The position numbers and the translations under genes are program-made. This document shows, in pieces, positions 28,573 to 38,163 of a DNA stretch of 64,000 bases. The notes under the pieces are model-generated. The model was not told the DNA's origin and did not search any database. It worked only from the letters and a program-made list of their open reading frames with translations. The stretch lies in contig NZ_CP041191.1 of the NCBI RefSeq assembly GCF_006517275.1, positions 4,583,001 to 4,647,000 on the forward strand, given 5' to 3'. Source of the stretch: Labrenzia sp. PHM005. GTDB lineage: Bacteria; Pseudomonadota; Alphaproteobacteria; Rhizobiales; Stappiaceae. Every line of letters begins with the position of its first letter. The first letter of the stretch is position 1.

Positions 28573-29286
28573 TCAGCTTCCAGCTGGTTGGATCGTCTCC
28601 GGCTGATAACCGGCTGCTTTTGCATAGGCTTCAAGCGCGAGCCAATCGCGCGGTGTGTCGAGATCGATCTCAACCGCATCCGGCAGAACAACAGGCACGC
28701 TGCGGCCGAAGAACCGCTCACCGGCTTTGACAAAGCCGCCCTTCCGCAATGCATAGATGGCCCCGGTTTCCCGGAATTCCTGCGGCCGCTCCTGGCGCCG
28801 CTGACGCGGCTTAGAGGCGTCATGGTTGATGCCGATACCCGAGCCGTCTTCTGCGATTTGCCAAAGAAAAGCATGTACTTCGACGACCGAAAAAGCGGTG
28901 TCTGCATCTTTTTCGCCCCGTGTGCGGACAACCTGGTCGATTTCGGCCGCGCTTGTCAGCGGTGCCGTACATTGCAGAAAGACGATGGTATCCGCGGCCT
29001 GACAGGCTTCCGTTTCCGATATGGCATGAAGCACTGCAGATTCGGAGGAAGCTTCGTCACCAGATATGTCATCCGGCCGTTTGAGGCCTTCGGCGCCATA
29101 TTCCCGAGCAACGGCAAGTATCTCGTCATCGTCGCTGGAGACAATCACATCGGAAACCGTTTCGGCTGCTTGTGCCGCACGGATGGAATGGGCGACCAAA
29201 GGCAGCCCCAAAAAAGGCTTGATGTTCTTTCCCGGAATGCCTTTTGACCCGCCGCGCGCGGGGATGATCACTGCGACCCGTTCCAT
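28573..29286 (-). CDS. acylneuraminate cytidylyltransferase family (CMP-sugar synthetase)
   Basis: A 237-residue nucleotidyltransferase that would activate a nonulosonic acid or related sugar with CTP. The N-terminal signature is IIPARGGSKGIPGKN (residues 8-22), followed by IVSSDDDEI and FLQCTAPLT, as in NeuA, LegF and PseF. AGGAGG precedes the ATG by eight bases. It lies between the Gmd-like and methyltransferase genes (24 and 10 bp gaps). The exact sugar is unknown; no NeuC-type or aminotransferase gene is in the window. Confidence 0.9.
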   Translation of the reverse strand: MERVAVIIPARGGSKGIPGKNIKPFLGLPLVAHSIRAAQAAETVSDVIVSSDDDEILAVAREYGAEGLKRPDDISGDEASSESAVLHAISETEACQAADTIVFLQCTAPLTSAAEIDQVVRTRGEKDADTAFSVVEVHAFLWQIAEDGSGIGINHDASKPRQRRQERPQEFRETGAIYALRKGGFVKAGERFFGRSVPVVLPDAVEIDLDTPRDWLALEAYAKAAGYQPETIQPAGS

Positions 29287-29309
29287 CTCACGTGCCTCCT
29301 AGCTTATGT

Positions 29310-30341
29310 TCAAAGTCCAGGATTGTTGACCGCAGCTTTTTTCAGATCATAAATCGCCATGCGCCGGGCAATTTCTGGCGCAAGGACTTCCGGCTTCCAG
29401 CCCAGCATCTCCTGGGCCTTGGTGTTGTCACCACGCAAGTAAACCACATCGGACGCCCGGAAATACCGCGGATCGACATAGGCGATCAGTTTGCCGGTCT
29501 TACGGTCATAACACTTCTCGTCCATGCCCTCGCCTTCCGAATGTAGATCGAACCCGACCTCCTGGGCCGCCATGAATAAGAATTCGCGCACGGTGTATTC
29601 GGTGTTAGTCGAGATAACAAAATCATCCGGCTGGTCGTGATCCAGCATCTTGATCATCATGTCGGTGTATTCAGGTGCGTAGCCCCAATCGCGCACGCTG
29701 CTCAGGTTTCCAAGCGGCATGGCGTCCCTGCCCTGCAGCTTGATCTCTGCAAGCCAGCTCGTGATTTTGCGGGTGACAAACTCCAGGCCGCGCAGCTCAG
29801 ACTCGTGATTGAACAAAATGCCGGAGGTCGCGAACATGTCGTAGGCTTGCCGGTAGTTCACGACCAGAGAATGCGCCCCGAGCTTGGAGACCGCATAAGG
29901 GCTCAGCGGATTAAACGGCGTTTTTTCCGTTTGCGGCTTTTCCAGCACATCGCCGTACATCTCCGAAGTCGACGCCTGATAAAGCTTGGCATCCAGTTTC
30001 AGGATACGCATCGCTTCCAGAATGTTCAGAACTCCCATGTAGTTCACATCGGAGGTGTAATGCGGGAACTGGAAGCTGTCGGCGACAAAACTCTGAGCGG
30101 CCAGATTATAGATGTGGTCCGGCCGGATTTCGTTCAAAACGTTTTGCACATTGGCAAATTCCGTGACTTCCAGCGTGCAGTATTTGATCTTTTCCCGGAT
30201 CCCAAGCTCGTTGAGGCGTTCGGTCTTGGATGTGCTGCCACGGCGCATGGCGCCATGAACTTCATGACCGCGCTCAAGCAGGCCGCGCGCCAGAAATGCA
30301 CCGTCCTGGCCGGAAATTCCGGTAATCAGCATTTTAGCCAT
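29310..30341 (-). CDS. GDP-mannose 4,6-dehydratase-like SDR enzyme
   Basis: A 343-residue extended short-chain dehydrogenase. NADP site GISGQDGAFLA, active-site Thr/Ser and Glu in ASTSEMYGD, catalytic Tyr and Lys in YAVSK. The block FNHESELRG corresponds to FNHESPRRG of Gmd, and RRGSTSKTERL to the RRSS..T.R loop; both are altered, so the substrate may be another GDP- or NDP-sugar, such as the GDP-GlcNAc used by LegB-type enzymes. The ATG overlaps the end of the upstream NeuB-fusion gene by 8 bp. Confidence 0.82.
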   Translation of the reverse strand: MAKMLITGISGQDGAFLARGLLERGHEVHGAMRRGSTSKTERLNELGIREKIKYCTLEVTEFANVQNVLNEIRPDHIYNLAAQSFVADSFQFPHYTSDVNYMGVLNILEAMRILKLDAKLYQASTSEMYGDVLEKPQTEKTPFNPLSPYAVSKLGAHSLVVNYRQAYDMFATSGILFNHESELRGLEFVTRKITSWLAEIKLQGRDAMPLGNLSSVRDWGYAPEYTDMMIKMLDHDQPDDFVISTNTEYTVREFLFMAAQEVGFDLHSEGEGMDEKCYDRKTGKLIAYVDPRYFRASDVVYLRGDNTKAQEMLGWKPEVLAPEIARRMAIYDLKKAAVNNPGL

Positions 30342-32157
30342 TTTGTTCTCCTAACTGCCGGATCGCCTTGTCGAAGCCGTCGCCCTCGGAAAGGTGGCCT
30401 TGCCACACTTCCAGAACCTTGCGCCCAGGCCCATCAACGTATTGCGAAGGATCACCCAGATCGCCTTCGCCGAATTCAATGCCTTCACCGTCAATCCCTA
30501 CAGCATCGGCAATATGGATGTGCCGGGCAAGCGGCATCAGCCGATCACACCACTGACGCCAGTCCGCTTTCGAATAATTTGCCGACAAAATCAGATGCGA
30601 CAGATCCAGGCACACTTCCATCGAGATTTCGGTGATGATGTCGATGTCGTCTTCACCGCAGAACAGGTCGAGCACGTCCGCACCGCCGAAATACCAGGCA
30701 ATGCGCGGCAGCCACTGCGGATAGATCGGAGCGCCGCGGTCCCGGCCGGCTTCATAAAGGACCTGTTGCAAACGTTCGTATGTTGCCCGTTTCCCCTCCG
30801 GCAAGAGCCTTGAGAAACTGCCGACGATCGGGACGCCAGCGCCGGTGCGCTGCTCCAGCTCCAACGCCAGATCGACACAGGTTTCGATCACCTTCAGACT
30901 ACGGATACGCGTGTCGTCTTCTGCAGACATCGGATCGATCAGCGTCTTACTGTCGATGTAGTCGGGAATGTGGATCGAATAATGCCGGGTTAGATCAAGT
31001 TTCTCTAATCCGTCCGCCATCGACGCACCGAATGTGGCCACTTCTTCATAGGACAGATGAAGCTCGTTGTTCTGGATCGGAAAACGGCTCTGCAGGACTT
31101 GTGCATCGTGTAGACGGAGCGGAATGGAAAGCTGTTTTTCGTCGCAAAAAGCCACCAGTTCCGGTTCAAGCGGCGGTTTGGGTTCGGTGAAATGCAGGTC
31201 GGAAATAGCTGTTCCTTCCCCCACCGGTCGCCGGACAGCCGTGAGGCCTCGTTTTTGAACATCGGCCCAGGTCAACCCCTTCCGCGGTGCCTTCACCACC
31301 ACATTGGCTTCAGACAAAGCTTCACCCGCCGCAATATCCTGGCTTGCATAAAGGGAAGACCCAAGGTTCTGCATGTTGATGCGCTCACCCTGGTTGATGT
31401 CCCGGCGGCCGGAACCTTGCACCGTGTCAAAGGCGTTCAACATCCGGCACATCCGGACAAACTCATCCGGATCGGATGACGAACTGTCGTCAATGCCCTT
31501 GCCGTGCTTGTCGAGGGTCAAATGCCGTTCAAAAACGGTTGCTCCATTGGCCGCTGCGATCAAACAGACTTCCCAATCCTGGTCATGACTGGAATAGCCG
31601 ATGTCCGCATCGGTCTTTTGCTTCAAGGTGTCGATGAATTTCATCTGCTGATTGCCGAGCAGAACCGGGTAGTTTGAGATGCAATGGAGATAAGCAATCT
31701 CCGGCACATCCTTGGTGGCTTCAAGCGCCTTGAAGATATCGTCCTCTGAATGACCTCCGGTGCTCAGTATCAGCGGTTTTCCGAGCCCCGCCATCGCGGT
31801 GACCAGCTCTTCATTCATCAGCTCGGCAGACGGCACTTTGAAGAAATCAAATTCGGAGATCTTGTCACCGAAGTCAGCGGCGTCTGAGAATTTAAAAAAG
31901 CTGACCCCGGCCTTCATGCCCTTTTTTTGAATGAGACGGGCAAGGCGTAAGATTTCGTCTGGTGAGATATAGCTTTCATCGATTTCTCGGCTGAGGATCT
32001 CATCACCGATCTCACTGATTGCCTGGTAAAACCCGGCCTTGGCTCTGTACTGAAACTTGGCACCCCAAGCCCCAGCTTCACTGGCAATATCAATGAGCTG
32101 CTCCGCGATCTCGGAAGAACCGCGGTGGTTGATGCCAAGTTCGGCAATGATCTTCAT
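30334..32157 (-). CDS. NeuB-type sialic/nonulosonic acid synthase fused to a second TIM barrel
   Basis: A 607-residue two-enzyme protein. Residues 1-240 are a NeuB barrel (IAELGINHRGS; GVSFFKF; KVPSAELMN; LSTGGHSEDDI; GYSSHD; FERHLTLD), which condenses PEP with an N-acylmannosamine-type sugar. Residues about 255-320 are the SAF/antifreeze-like domain (GSSLYASQDIAAGE... RPVGEGTAI). Residues about 325-600 are a xylose-isomerase/AP-endonuclease-2-like barrel (CLDLSHLIL, HIHIADAVGIDGEGIEFGEGD, quoted in part). The second barrel may epimerise or isomerise the precursor sugar. ATG 32157 is preferred over 32172 because it begins the NeuB core. First gene of the operon. Confidence 0.85.
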   Translation of the reverse strand: MKIIAELGINHRGSSEIAEQLIDIASEAGAWGAKFQYRAKAGFYQAISEIGDEILSREIDESYISPDEILRLARLIQKKGMKAGVSFFKFSDAADFGDKISEFDFFKVPSAELMNEELVTAMAGLGKPLILSTGGHSEDDIFKALEATKDVPEIAYLHCISNYPVLLGNQQMKFIDTLKQKTDADIGYSSHDQDWEVCLIAAANGATVFERHLTLDKHGKGIDDSSSSDPDEFVRMCRMLNAFDTVQGSGRRDINQGERINMQNLGSSLYASQDIAAGEALSEANVVVKAPRKGLTWADVQKRGLTAVRRPVGEGTAISDLHFTEPKPPLEPELVAFCDEKQLSIPLRLHDAQVLQSRFPIQNNELHLSYEEVATFGASMADGLEKLDLTRHYSIHIPDYIDSKTLIDPMSAEDDTRIRSLKVIETCVDLALELEQRTGAGVPIVGSFSRLLPEGKRATYERLQQVLYEAGRDRGAPIYPQWLPRIAWYFGGADVLDLFCGEDDIDIITEISMEVCLDLSHLILSANYSKADWRQWCDRLMPLARHIHIADAVGIDGEGIEFGEGDLGDPSQYVDGPGRKVLEVWQGHLSEGDGFDKAIRQLGEQNG

Positions 32158-32366
32158 GCGTTCGCATCCCACCCAGGAAATGTCGAGTTTTCAAGCCGAC
32201 TGAAAAACCATCTAACTTGCGCCAAGGTTATTCCATGCCATCAACCGTTGACATTCACCGGGCTCGCCCAGCGGCAGTGGTCCACAGATAAGCTCAATAT
32301 TCACAGGGATTTGGCTGGATGGGAAGCCTCTAGCAGTCATACCAGTCGCTTCGGAAGGCAAGCAAA

Positions 32367-32391
32367 GAAAAAGGCCGGGTCGCCCCGGCCT
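32367..32391 (-). terminator. Rho-independent terminator of the ferredoxin-NADP reductase gene
   Basis: AGGCCGGG (32372-32379) and CCCGGCCT (32384-32391) form a perfect stem with a four-base loop. On the minus strand it is followed by TTTTTCTTTG. It lies 31 bp beyond the stop of the gene at 32423. Confidence 0.92.
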
Positions 32392-32422
32392 CTTTGATTC
32401 TCTTCAATTTCCGTCAAAAACG

Positions 32423-33235
32423 TCAGCCGACGAACGCACGTTCCACGACAAACTCGGCTGGCTTGTTGTTGGCACCTTCGTTCAAGCCCGCTTCTTCCAA
32501 CAAGACCTTCGTGTCGCGGATCATATCCATGGATCCGCAGATCATACCGCGGTCGACCGCCGGATCGAGCGGCGGCACACCCAAATCCTCAAACAGCTTG
32601 CCGGAGGAGATCAGATCTGTGATCCGGCCCTGCCGCGGAAAGTCTTCGCGGGTGACGGAGGTATAGTGCACCAGTTTGTCTTTGGCGAACTCGCCAATCA
32701 ACGGATCATTCAGCGTTTCCTGAACCAGCTCTTCGCCGTATTTCAGTTCAGCCACTTCACGGCACGTATGGGTCAGGATCACCTGATCGAACTTCTCGTA
32801 TGTATCCGGATCGCGGATCAGGCTGGCAAATGGCGCAATGCCGGTACCGGTGGAGAACATATAGACCCGCTTGCCCGGAACAAGCGCGTCATTGACCAAT
32901 GTGCCCGTTGGTTTCTTTTTCATCAAAACCGCGTCACCGGGCTGAATCTTCTGAAGATGGGATGTCAGCGGCCCATCCGGAACTTTAATCGAAAAGAATT
33001 CCAGCTCTTCGTCCCAGGCCGGGCTGGCAATGGAATAGGCCCGGTAGAGCGGTTTGCCGTCGATCATCAAACCGATCATAACAAACTCACCTGAGCGGAA
33101 CCGGAAACTTGCCGGACGGGTCATCCGGAACCGGAACAGGCGGTCAGTATAATGCTGGACTGTCTTCACCTCTTCCACAAATACATTGGCCGGCACGGCA
33201 TCTGCGAGATCAGCGGGTTTGGCAAGTACGTTCAT
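32423..33235 (-). CDS. fpr: ferredoxin--NADP+ reductase
   Basis: A 270-residue flavoprotein moving electrons between NADPH and ferredoxin or flavodoxin. FAD-binding RAYSIASP, isoalloxazine/phosphate block KKKPTGTLVNDAL, NADPH block FSTGTGIAPFASLIRD and the C-terminal CGSMDMIRDTK fit the bacterial subclass I FPR, and the C-terminus ends FVERAFVG. The ATG at 33235 follows GGGAAAAAT; the frame to 33262 adds nine residues outside the family. Oxidative-stress regulation is common for homologues but no site was recognised here. Confidence 0.94.
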   Translation of the reverse strand: MNVLAKPADLADAVPANVFVEEVKTVQHYTDRLFRFRMTRPASFRFRSGEFVMIGLMIDGKPLYRAYSIASPAWDEELEFFSIKVPDGPLTSHLQKIQPGDAVLMKKKPTGTLVNDALVPGKRVYMFSTGTGIAPFASLIRDPDTYEKFDQVILTHTCREVAELKYGEELVQETLNDPLIGEFAKDKLVHYTSVTREDFPRQGRITDLISSGKLFEDLGVPPLDPAVDRGMICGSMDMIRDTKVLLEEAGLNEGANNKPAEFVVERAFVG

Positions 33236-33973
33236 ATTTTTCCCGTCCATGGGTCTTGGCACACTTACGATTTATGCCCCGTGTACCATCAATTGCACCT
33301 TGACTTGAAGCAACAGCGGCCCACCAAATGTGGGTTTGGCAAAAAAAACATCCAATATTTTCGATAAACGCGCTCAAATGACGCACTGCAAAATGAATAT
33401 TGTAGTCACCTTGTTCCGATGCACTGCCAGATATAGCACAGCCCAGAGCCTAGGCCGTCTGGACGAATTGGAGATCTCTTTCGCTGGGATTTGCAGCGTT
33501 CAAGGTTAAGAAAATCTGCGCAGTGATACTGGTGCATCCTCAAGGCGGATTTGCGTGGAGGATGGGGCGCTGTAGACCTAGCTCCTCGGGTAGGGGCAAG
33601 AGCAGAAATCTGACGCAGATGGCCCCCTGACCGTTTCACCGATGCGCTCTGCAGATCTGTCCACGTCCTTTTTCGACCTTTGTCTCACGAAAGACATCTC
33701 CAATTCCTCCCGTCCATACGGTCTCGCTATTAACCTCGCAGAGATTTGAAACGCGATTGGACCACGTCAAAAATGCGGACTTAGAATGCGGCAGATGGTG
33801 ATTAGAAATTGCACAGTTAGGCCAGAGCACAAGCAGAGGTGCTGACCAGTTTACGACAATCTCAAGAAGATCCGGATATCTGACGTTTTTTATTTGACAG
33901 CCAAGTTAAAAATGCAGAAATTACTGCAATCACAAGACAAGCTTCAATAATACCTTCCAATGAGGCAAAGTAA
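33236..33973. other. long intergenic region without recognised gene
   Basis: 738 bp between fpr and the GlxA-type gene. Short open frames exist on both strands but none has codon use or motifs I trust. A TTGACA at 33894-33899 could be a -35 for the regulator gene, but the -10 at normal spacing is poor. The region is A+T-rich near the regulator. Confidence 0.45.
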
Positions 33974-35008
33974 ATGTCCGGACGCGCGCACGACGATACG
34001 CATCAAAAAATAGCATTCGTGCTCATGGATCGCTTTTCCATGAATGCATTTGCGAGTGTCATTGAACCACTTCGCATAGCAAACCGTATGCTCGGCAAGG
34101 ATTTTTACGTATGGGAGACTTATTCCCTTGACGGAAATTCAGTGGTCGCGAGCAACGGCTGCGAAGTTTCGGTCAAAAAATCTATTCGGGAACTTGGCGA
34201 CGCAGATATTACACTTTTGTGTACTGGAATGGACGTTGAGCGCCTGCCGCTGGATCCGGAACTGGGCAACAAACTTCGCCGCCTGAATGCGCTTGGCCGC
34301 ACCTTTGGCGCCATCTGCACGGGCGCCTATCTGCTGGCCCGCTATAATCTGCTCGATGGCCGCCGCTGCACCATCCATTGGGAGAACCTCCGGTCCTTGC
34401 GCGAGGAATTTCCGGATGTTGAAGTGACCTCCGACATTTTCTCTATTGATCGCAACTGCATCACGTGCGCCGGCGGCATGGCGTCGCTTGACATGATGCT
34501 GCGTCTTATCGCGATCCAGCATGGCGCTTATCTTGCGCATGAAGTCGCTGAAGTGGCGCTTTATCAGAACATGCGCTCCGGCGAATCTGCCCAGCGCCAC
34601 GACATCGAAGCACGTACCGGCATTTCCAATGCCAAGATCCTCGACGCCATCCGGATCATGGATCTGCATATCGAGGACCCGCTCAGCTGCCAGCAACTGG
34701 CGATGACAGTCAACTTGTCTCCCCGCCAGCTGGAGCGTTTGTTCCGCCGCCATTTCAACTGCACGCCAGGCCAATATTATCTGCGTCTGCGCCTGGAAAC
34801 CGCGCGCGATCTTTTGCGCCGCACCAGCCGGCCGGTTCTGGATGTGGCTTTGGCTTGCGGGTTTGCGTCGACATCGCACTTCACCAAATGTTACCGGGAA
34901 CGTTTCCTGTGCACACCGACCGAAGAGCGCCAGTCCTATCAATGGGCCAATACCAAACCGACCTCCAATGTCGGCACGGCCACACCGATGCGCCTGGTCG
35001 CCAAGTAA
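33974..35008 (+). CDS. GlxA-family AraC-type transcriptional regulator
   Basis: A 344-residue regulator with an N-terminal DJ-1/PfpI-like domain (IAFVLMDRFSMNAFASVIEPLR; the AICTGAYLLA nucleophile-elbow region with a Cys) and a C-terminal AraC double helix-turn-helix (about 225-325: LSPRQLERLFRRHF, then VALACGFASTSHFTKCYRE). This is the family of GbdR/CdhR, regulators of glycine betaine and carnitine use. GAGG is upstream of the ATG. No betaine catabolic gene is adjacent, so the inducer is unknown. It is followed by its own terminator. Confidence 0.9.
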   Translation: MSGRAHDDTHQKIAFVLMDRFSMNAFASVIEPLRIANRMLGKDFYVWETYSLDGNSVVASNGCEVSVKKSIRELGDADITLLCTGMDVERLPLDPELGNKLRRLNALGRTFGAICTGAYLLARYNLLDGRRCTIHWENLRSLREEFPDVEVTSDIFSIDRNCITCAGGMASLDMMLRLIAIQHGAYLAHEVAEVALYQNMRSGESAQRHDIEARTGISNAKILDAIRIMDLHIEDPLSCQQLAMTVNLSPRQLERLFRRHFNCTPGQYYLRLRLETARDLLRRTSRPVLDVALACGFASTSHFTKCYRERFLCTPTEERQSYQWANTKPTSNVGTATPMRLVAK

Positions 35009-35029
35009 ATTTGGCGTATATAGATTTGA

Positions 35030-35055
35030 AACGCCGCCCTTTGGGCGGCGTTTTT
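35030..35055 (+). terminator. Rho-independent terminator of the GlxA-type gene
   Basis: AACGCCGCCC (35030-35039) pairs with GGGCGGCGTT (35043-35052) over a three-T loop and runs into TTTTT. It lies 21 bp after the stop codon. Confidence 0.95.
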
Positions 35056-35110
35056 GGTTAGGTCTCTAGTTTCGGCCAGGGCATTTTTCCTAATTCAAAA
35101 AGCCAACTCA

Positions 35111-35866
35111 CTATCCCAACAACCGGACAGCGCCCAACGGCACAAGATAGATTCCAAGGCACAAGATCGCGCCGAGAAACACCCGTCTGAAGCCCTCATC
35201 TGAGAGGCGTCCGCGCAGATGCTGCCCCACATAAACACCGCAAAGTGCCGGCACGCACAGCACTAAGGACTGCAAGGCATCGGCAGTATCCAAAATGCCA
35301 AATCCGCCCAAGGCCAACGCAAGTACGATGGTTGCCGACAAAAACAACAAGCCCATCGCCTGAATTAGCTGGTCGCGATTAAAGCCCAGTGCCTGCAGAT
35401 ACATGACCCCAGGAACAGTGTAGGAGCCGGTCAGACCAGAAAAAACTCCATTGACCGCGCCAAGGAATACCCCGGCCGGCATTTGCCATGCTGGTGAGAT
35501 GTGCAGCCTCAAACCGAAAAGCATCGGAACGGCATAGGCGATCATCAACACCCCAAGAATAAGATCCGCCGCCCCGCCGGGTGCCCGGGTGAGAATAAAA
35601 GTGCCCAAGGCCAATGTGAGCGCGGCCGCCCCCAGAAACGGCCAGAGCCGATTGAGCAAGATTTTTAGGTGTCCGCCCGAAAATGCCTGCCAGAGATTGG
35701 TCAGAAATGTTGGCCACAAGATCAGAACAATCGCTTTGTCGACGCCAACAAACACGGTCATCAAACCTAAACTGATGGTCGGCATTCCCATACCAACAAC
35801 ACCTTTCACCACTCCGGCGAGGAAAAACACGGCAAAAGCGATCAGGATCAAGTCAAAACTGTCCAA
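35111..35866 (-). CDS. TauE/SafE-family permease
   Basis: A 251-residue inner-membrane protein with about eight hydrophobic helices. The first helix-loop has the family pattern AGVVKGVVGMGMPTISLGLM, repeated in the second half as GVFSGLTGSYTVPGVMYLQALG (both quoted in parts of the repeat). TauE/SafE proteins export sulfite, sulfoacetate or other organic anions. The start is a TTG at 35866, the only initiator placing the first helix correctly. Substrate not predictable. Confidence 0.85.
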   Translation of the reverse strand: MDSFDLILIAFAVFFLAGVVKGVVGMGMPTISLGLMTVFVGVDKAIVLILWPTFLTNLWQAFSGGHLKILLNRLWPFLGAAALTLALGTFILTRAPGGAADLILGVLMIAYAVPMLFGLRLHISPAWQMPAGVFLGAVNGVFSGLTGSYTVPGVMYLQALGFNRDQLIQAMGLLFLSATIVLALALGGFGILDTADALQSLVLCVPALCGVYVGQHLRGRLSDEGFRRVFLGAILCLGIYLVPLGAVRLLG

Positions 35867-35947
35867 TGAGGTTTCTCTCTAATCCTGTGTTTTGGGAGGC
35901 TTGTCGGACAGCCGTAAAACGAAATGGGCGTTATTCTGGATGCAGCT

Positions 35948-36787
35948 TTATTGAGACACTTTTGGCTGCGGCCGCTTTTCAATGACAGGATCCCCGCCGT
36001 TTTCATACTCCTTCAGCAATCGAGCCAATGGTTCACTCCACTGCCCCTTCTCAATGGCAGTATCGAACTGGACAAGTAAGTCGAGGCATGGCGATTTTTT
36101 TGAAAACATGAAATGAACTGGCTTGCTGGCCGCCGACCATGGTAAATCCACAATCACGCCATCGAGTTGGGCAGCTTTCACAGCTTTTCTTCCGAAACTC
36201 CGCGACATAAAAATATAGTCAATCCGTTCATCCGCCAGCATTTTTAGATCTTCTGCGAGGTTGTCACGGGGTTCATTGTCAATGAACAGGTTTTCAGCGG
36301 CAAACTCATTTCCCGCAGGACCGAGGTCAGTCCCAAAAGGTGCGCGCCCCGACAAGCCGACAAGATCTTCAAGACGTTCGGGTTTGGCCACCAGGTTTGC
36401 GCGGACAAAAACACCAACGTGATCTTGGACCACAGGCAGACTGAGTTTGAATTTCTCGGTTCTTTCATCTGTCGCAAAGGCGCCTGCCAACACATCAATT
36501 GCGCCATTTTCCAAAAGCGCAAACAACCGGTTCCATGGCAAATCGGGGCCATATTCCGTCTCGACAGAAAGATCTTGAAGAACGGAACTGGTGATCTCGG
36601 GAAAGATCCCTTTCAATTCCGTCTGATCCTCGGAGCGCCAGGAAATCGGCTGCCACTCATTGGCACCATTGACGCGCAGTACTTGGCACGCTGGTGCCGC
36701 ATAGCTGCTCATAGTGAACGCGAAAAAAAAGATAACCAAAAAAGGCAAAAACGCCCTGCAACCGCGTGACGGACTAAAAGAAAACAT
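35948..36787 (-). CDS. periplasmic solute-binding protein, family 3 type
   Basis: A 279-residue protein with a clear signal peptide (FLPFLVIFFFAFTMSSYAA) and a type 2 periplasmic-binding fold: PWNRLFALLENGAIDVLAGAF and LVGLSGRAPFGTDLGP fit the SBP_bac_3 pattern. Two cysteines (near residues 34 and 235) could form a disulfide. No ABC permease or ATPase gene is adjacent, so it may be an orphan binding protein or a sensor-type protein. Ligand unknown. Confidence 0.8.
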   Translation of the reverse strand: MFSFSPSRGCRAFLPFLVIFFFAFTMSSYAAPACQVLRVNGANEWQPISWRSEDQTELKGIFPEITSSVLQDLSVETEYGPDLPWNRLFALLENGAIDVLAGAFATDERTEKFKLSLPVVQDHVGVFVRANLVAKPERLEDLVGLSGRAPFGTDLGPAGNEFAAENLFIDNEPRDNLAEDLKMLADERIDYIFMSRSFGRKAVKAAQLDGVIVDLPWSAASKPVHFMFSKKSPCLDLLVQFDTAIEKGQWSEPLARLLKEYENGGDPVIEKRPQPKVSQ

Positions 36788-36948
36788 TTTGACTGCGCGC
36801 TCCTCACCCGCACTTATAGGGTGAATAGTGCCTTCGCAGCGCTTTGCCGGTCAACTCATAATAAAGGACAAGTCCGGCTGAAACTTACTTCTACCCGTGT
36901 GATTAAATCGGGTTTCAATCCTCCGCTACGGAGTGCTAGTTTTTCTAA

Positions 36949-38163
36949 ATGCCAGCCTCTTCGCCTCCCCAAATCAGCAACGCCGCCGCCCGCCATCTCT
37001 TTCTTGACCGGCATGGACTTGCCACACCGCTACGCGGCACAACCTCGGTTGAGGACGTGAATTCTACGATAAAGTCCCTTGGCTTCGTTCAAGTCGACAG
37101 CATCAATACGGTGGCGCGTGCACACCATATGATCCTTGCGTCTCGTCTTCCCGGTTACAAGGAAAGCCATCTCAAACGGCTTTTGGAGAAAAACCGCCAA
37201 CTTTTTGAACATTGGACCCACGATGCATCGGTGATCCCGGCTGATTTTTTCCCGCATTGGCGGCTGCGTTTCGATCGGGACAGGGAAAAACTGATCGGCC
37301 GCTGGCGCAACTGGCGTCAAAATGGGTTTGAAGCGAAATTCAACGAGGTTTTGCAGCAGGTTTCCGATCATGGCCCTGTGTCATCATCAACAGTTGGCGA
37401 AGGTGAGAAGCGCAGCAATGGCGGCTGGTGGAACTGGCATCCATCCAAAACCGCTCTTGAGTTTTTGTGGCGCACTGGAGCACTCTCCGTCTGCCATCGT
37501 CAGGGCTTTCAAAAAATATACGACCTGACCGAACGGGTTGTTCTGGACGAACACAGAAACACGCGTTTTGAGACCTCAGAAACGATCGAGTGGGCCAACC
37601 GGGCCGCGCTCGACCGGCTTGGCTTTGCCACCTCCGGCGAGCTTGCCGCCTTTTGGGACCTCATCACACCCGCCGAAGCCAAAACCTGGTGCGAGCGAAA
37701 ACTGGCCACCGGCGAGATCCTGGAGGTCCTTATTGAGTGTGCCGACGGCGCGGTTCGCAAATGTTTTGCAGCACCGGAAACGCTCGACACTCTGGACAAT
37801 CTGCCCGAACCGCCCTCGCGGGTGCGAATCCTGTCTCCGTTCGATCCGGCCCTGCGCGACCGCAAACGGGCGGAGCGGCTGTTCGGATTTCATTACCGGA
37901 TCGAGGTGTTCGTCCCCGAACCTAAACGGCAATATGGATACTATGTCTTCCCGGTCCTGGAGAGCGACAAACTGATTGGCCGGATCGATATGAAAGCGCA
38001 CCGGTCCGAAGACCGGCTGCATGTCAAAGCCTTCTGGCCGGAAAAAGGAACGCGCATGGGCAAGGGCCGGATCGCCAAGCTGGAAAGCGAAATTGGCCGC
38101 ATGGCCCGGTTCTCAGGCTGTAGTTCTGTCACGTTTGAACGCGACTGGCTGAGGACTTCTTAA
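36949..38163 (+). CDS. YcaQ-family DNA glycosylase (crosslink repair type)
   Basis: A 404-residue winged-helix (HTH_42) protein. The catalytic QxD motif of the YcaQ/AlkX group is present as GFVQVDSINTVARAHH, and HDASVIP and RMGKGRIAKL are further family blocks. E. coli YcaQ opens interstrand DNA crosslinks such as those of nitrogen mustards. Its stop overlaps by 4 bp with the convergent nitronate monooxygenase gene. Confidence 0.85.
   Translation: MPASSPPQISNAAARHLFLDRHGLATPLRGTTSVEDVNSTIKSLGFVQVDSINTVARAHHMILASRLPGYKESHLKRLLEKNRQLFEHWTHDASVIPADFFPHWRLRFDRDREKLIGRWRNWRQNGFEAKFNEVLQQVSDHGPVSSSTVGEGEKRSNGGWWNWHPSKTALEFLWRTGALSVCHRQGFQKIYDLTERVVLDEHRNTRFETSETIEWANRAALDRLGFATSGELAAFWDLITPAEAKTWCERKLATGEILEVLIECADGAVRKCFAAPETLDTLDNLPEPPSRVRILSPFDPALRDRKRAERLFGFHYRIEVFVPEPKRQYGYYVFPVLESDKLIGRIDMKAHRSEDRLHVKAFWPEKGTRMGKGRIAKLESEIGRMARFSGCSSVTFERDWLRTS

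Noticed and set aside
28563..28931. N-terminal extension of the methyltransferase frame
   Set aside because: It only shadows the cytidylyltransferase gene; the ATG at 28562 has a proper ribosome site.
29637..30635. Plus-strand open frame of 332 codons
   Set aside because: Antisense to the Gmd-like gene and the end of the NeuB fusion; composition not protein-like.
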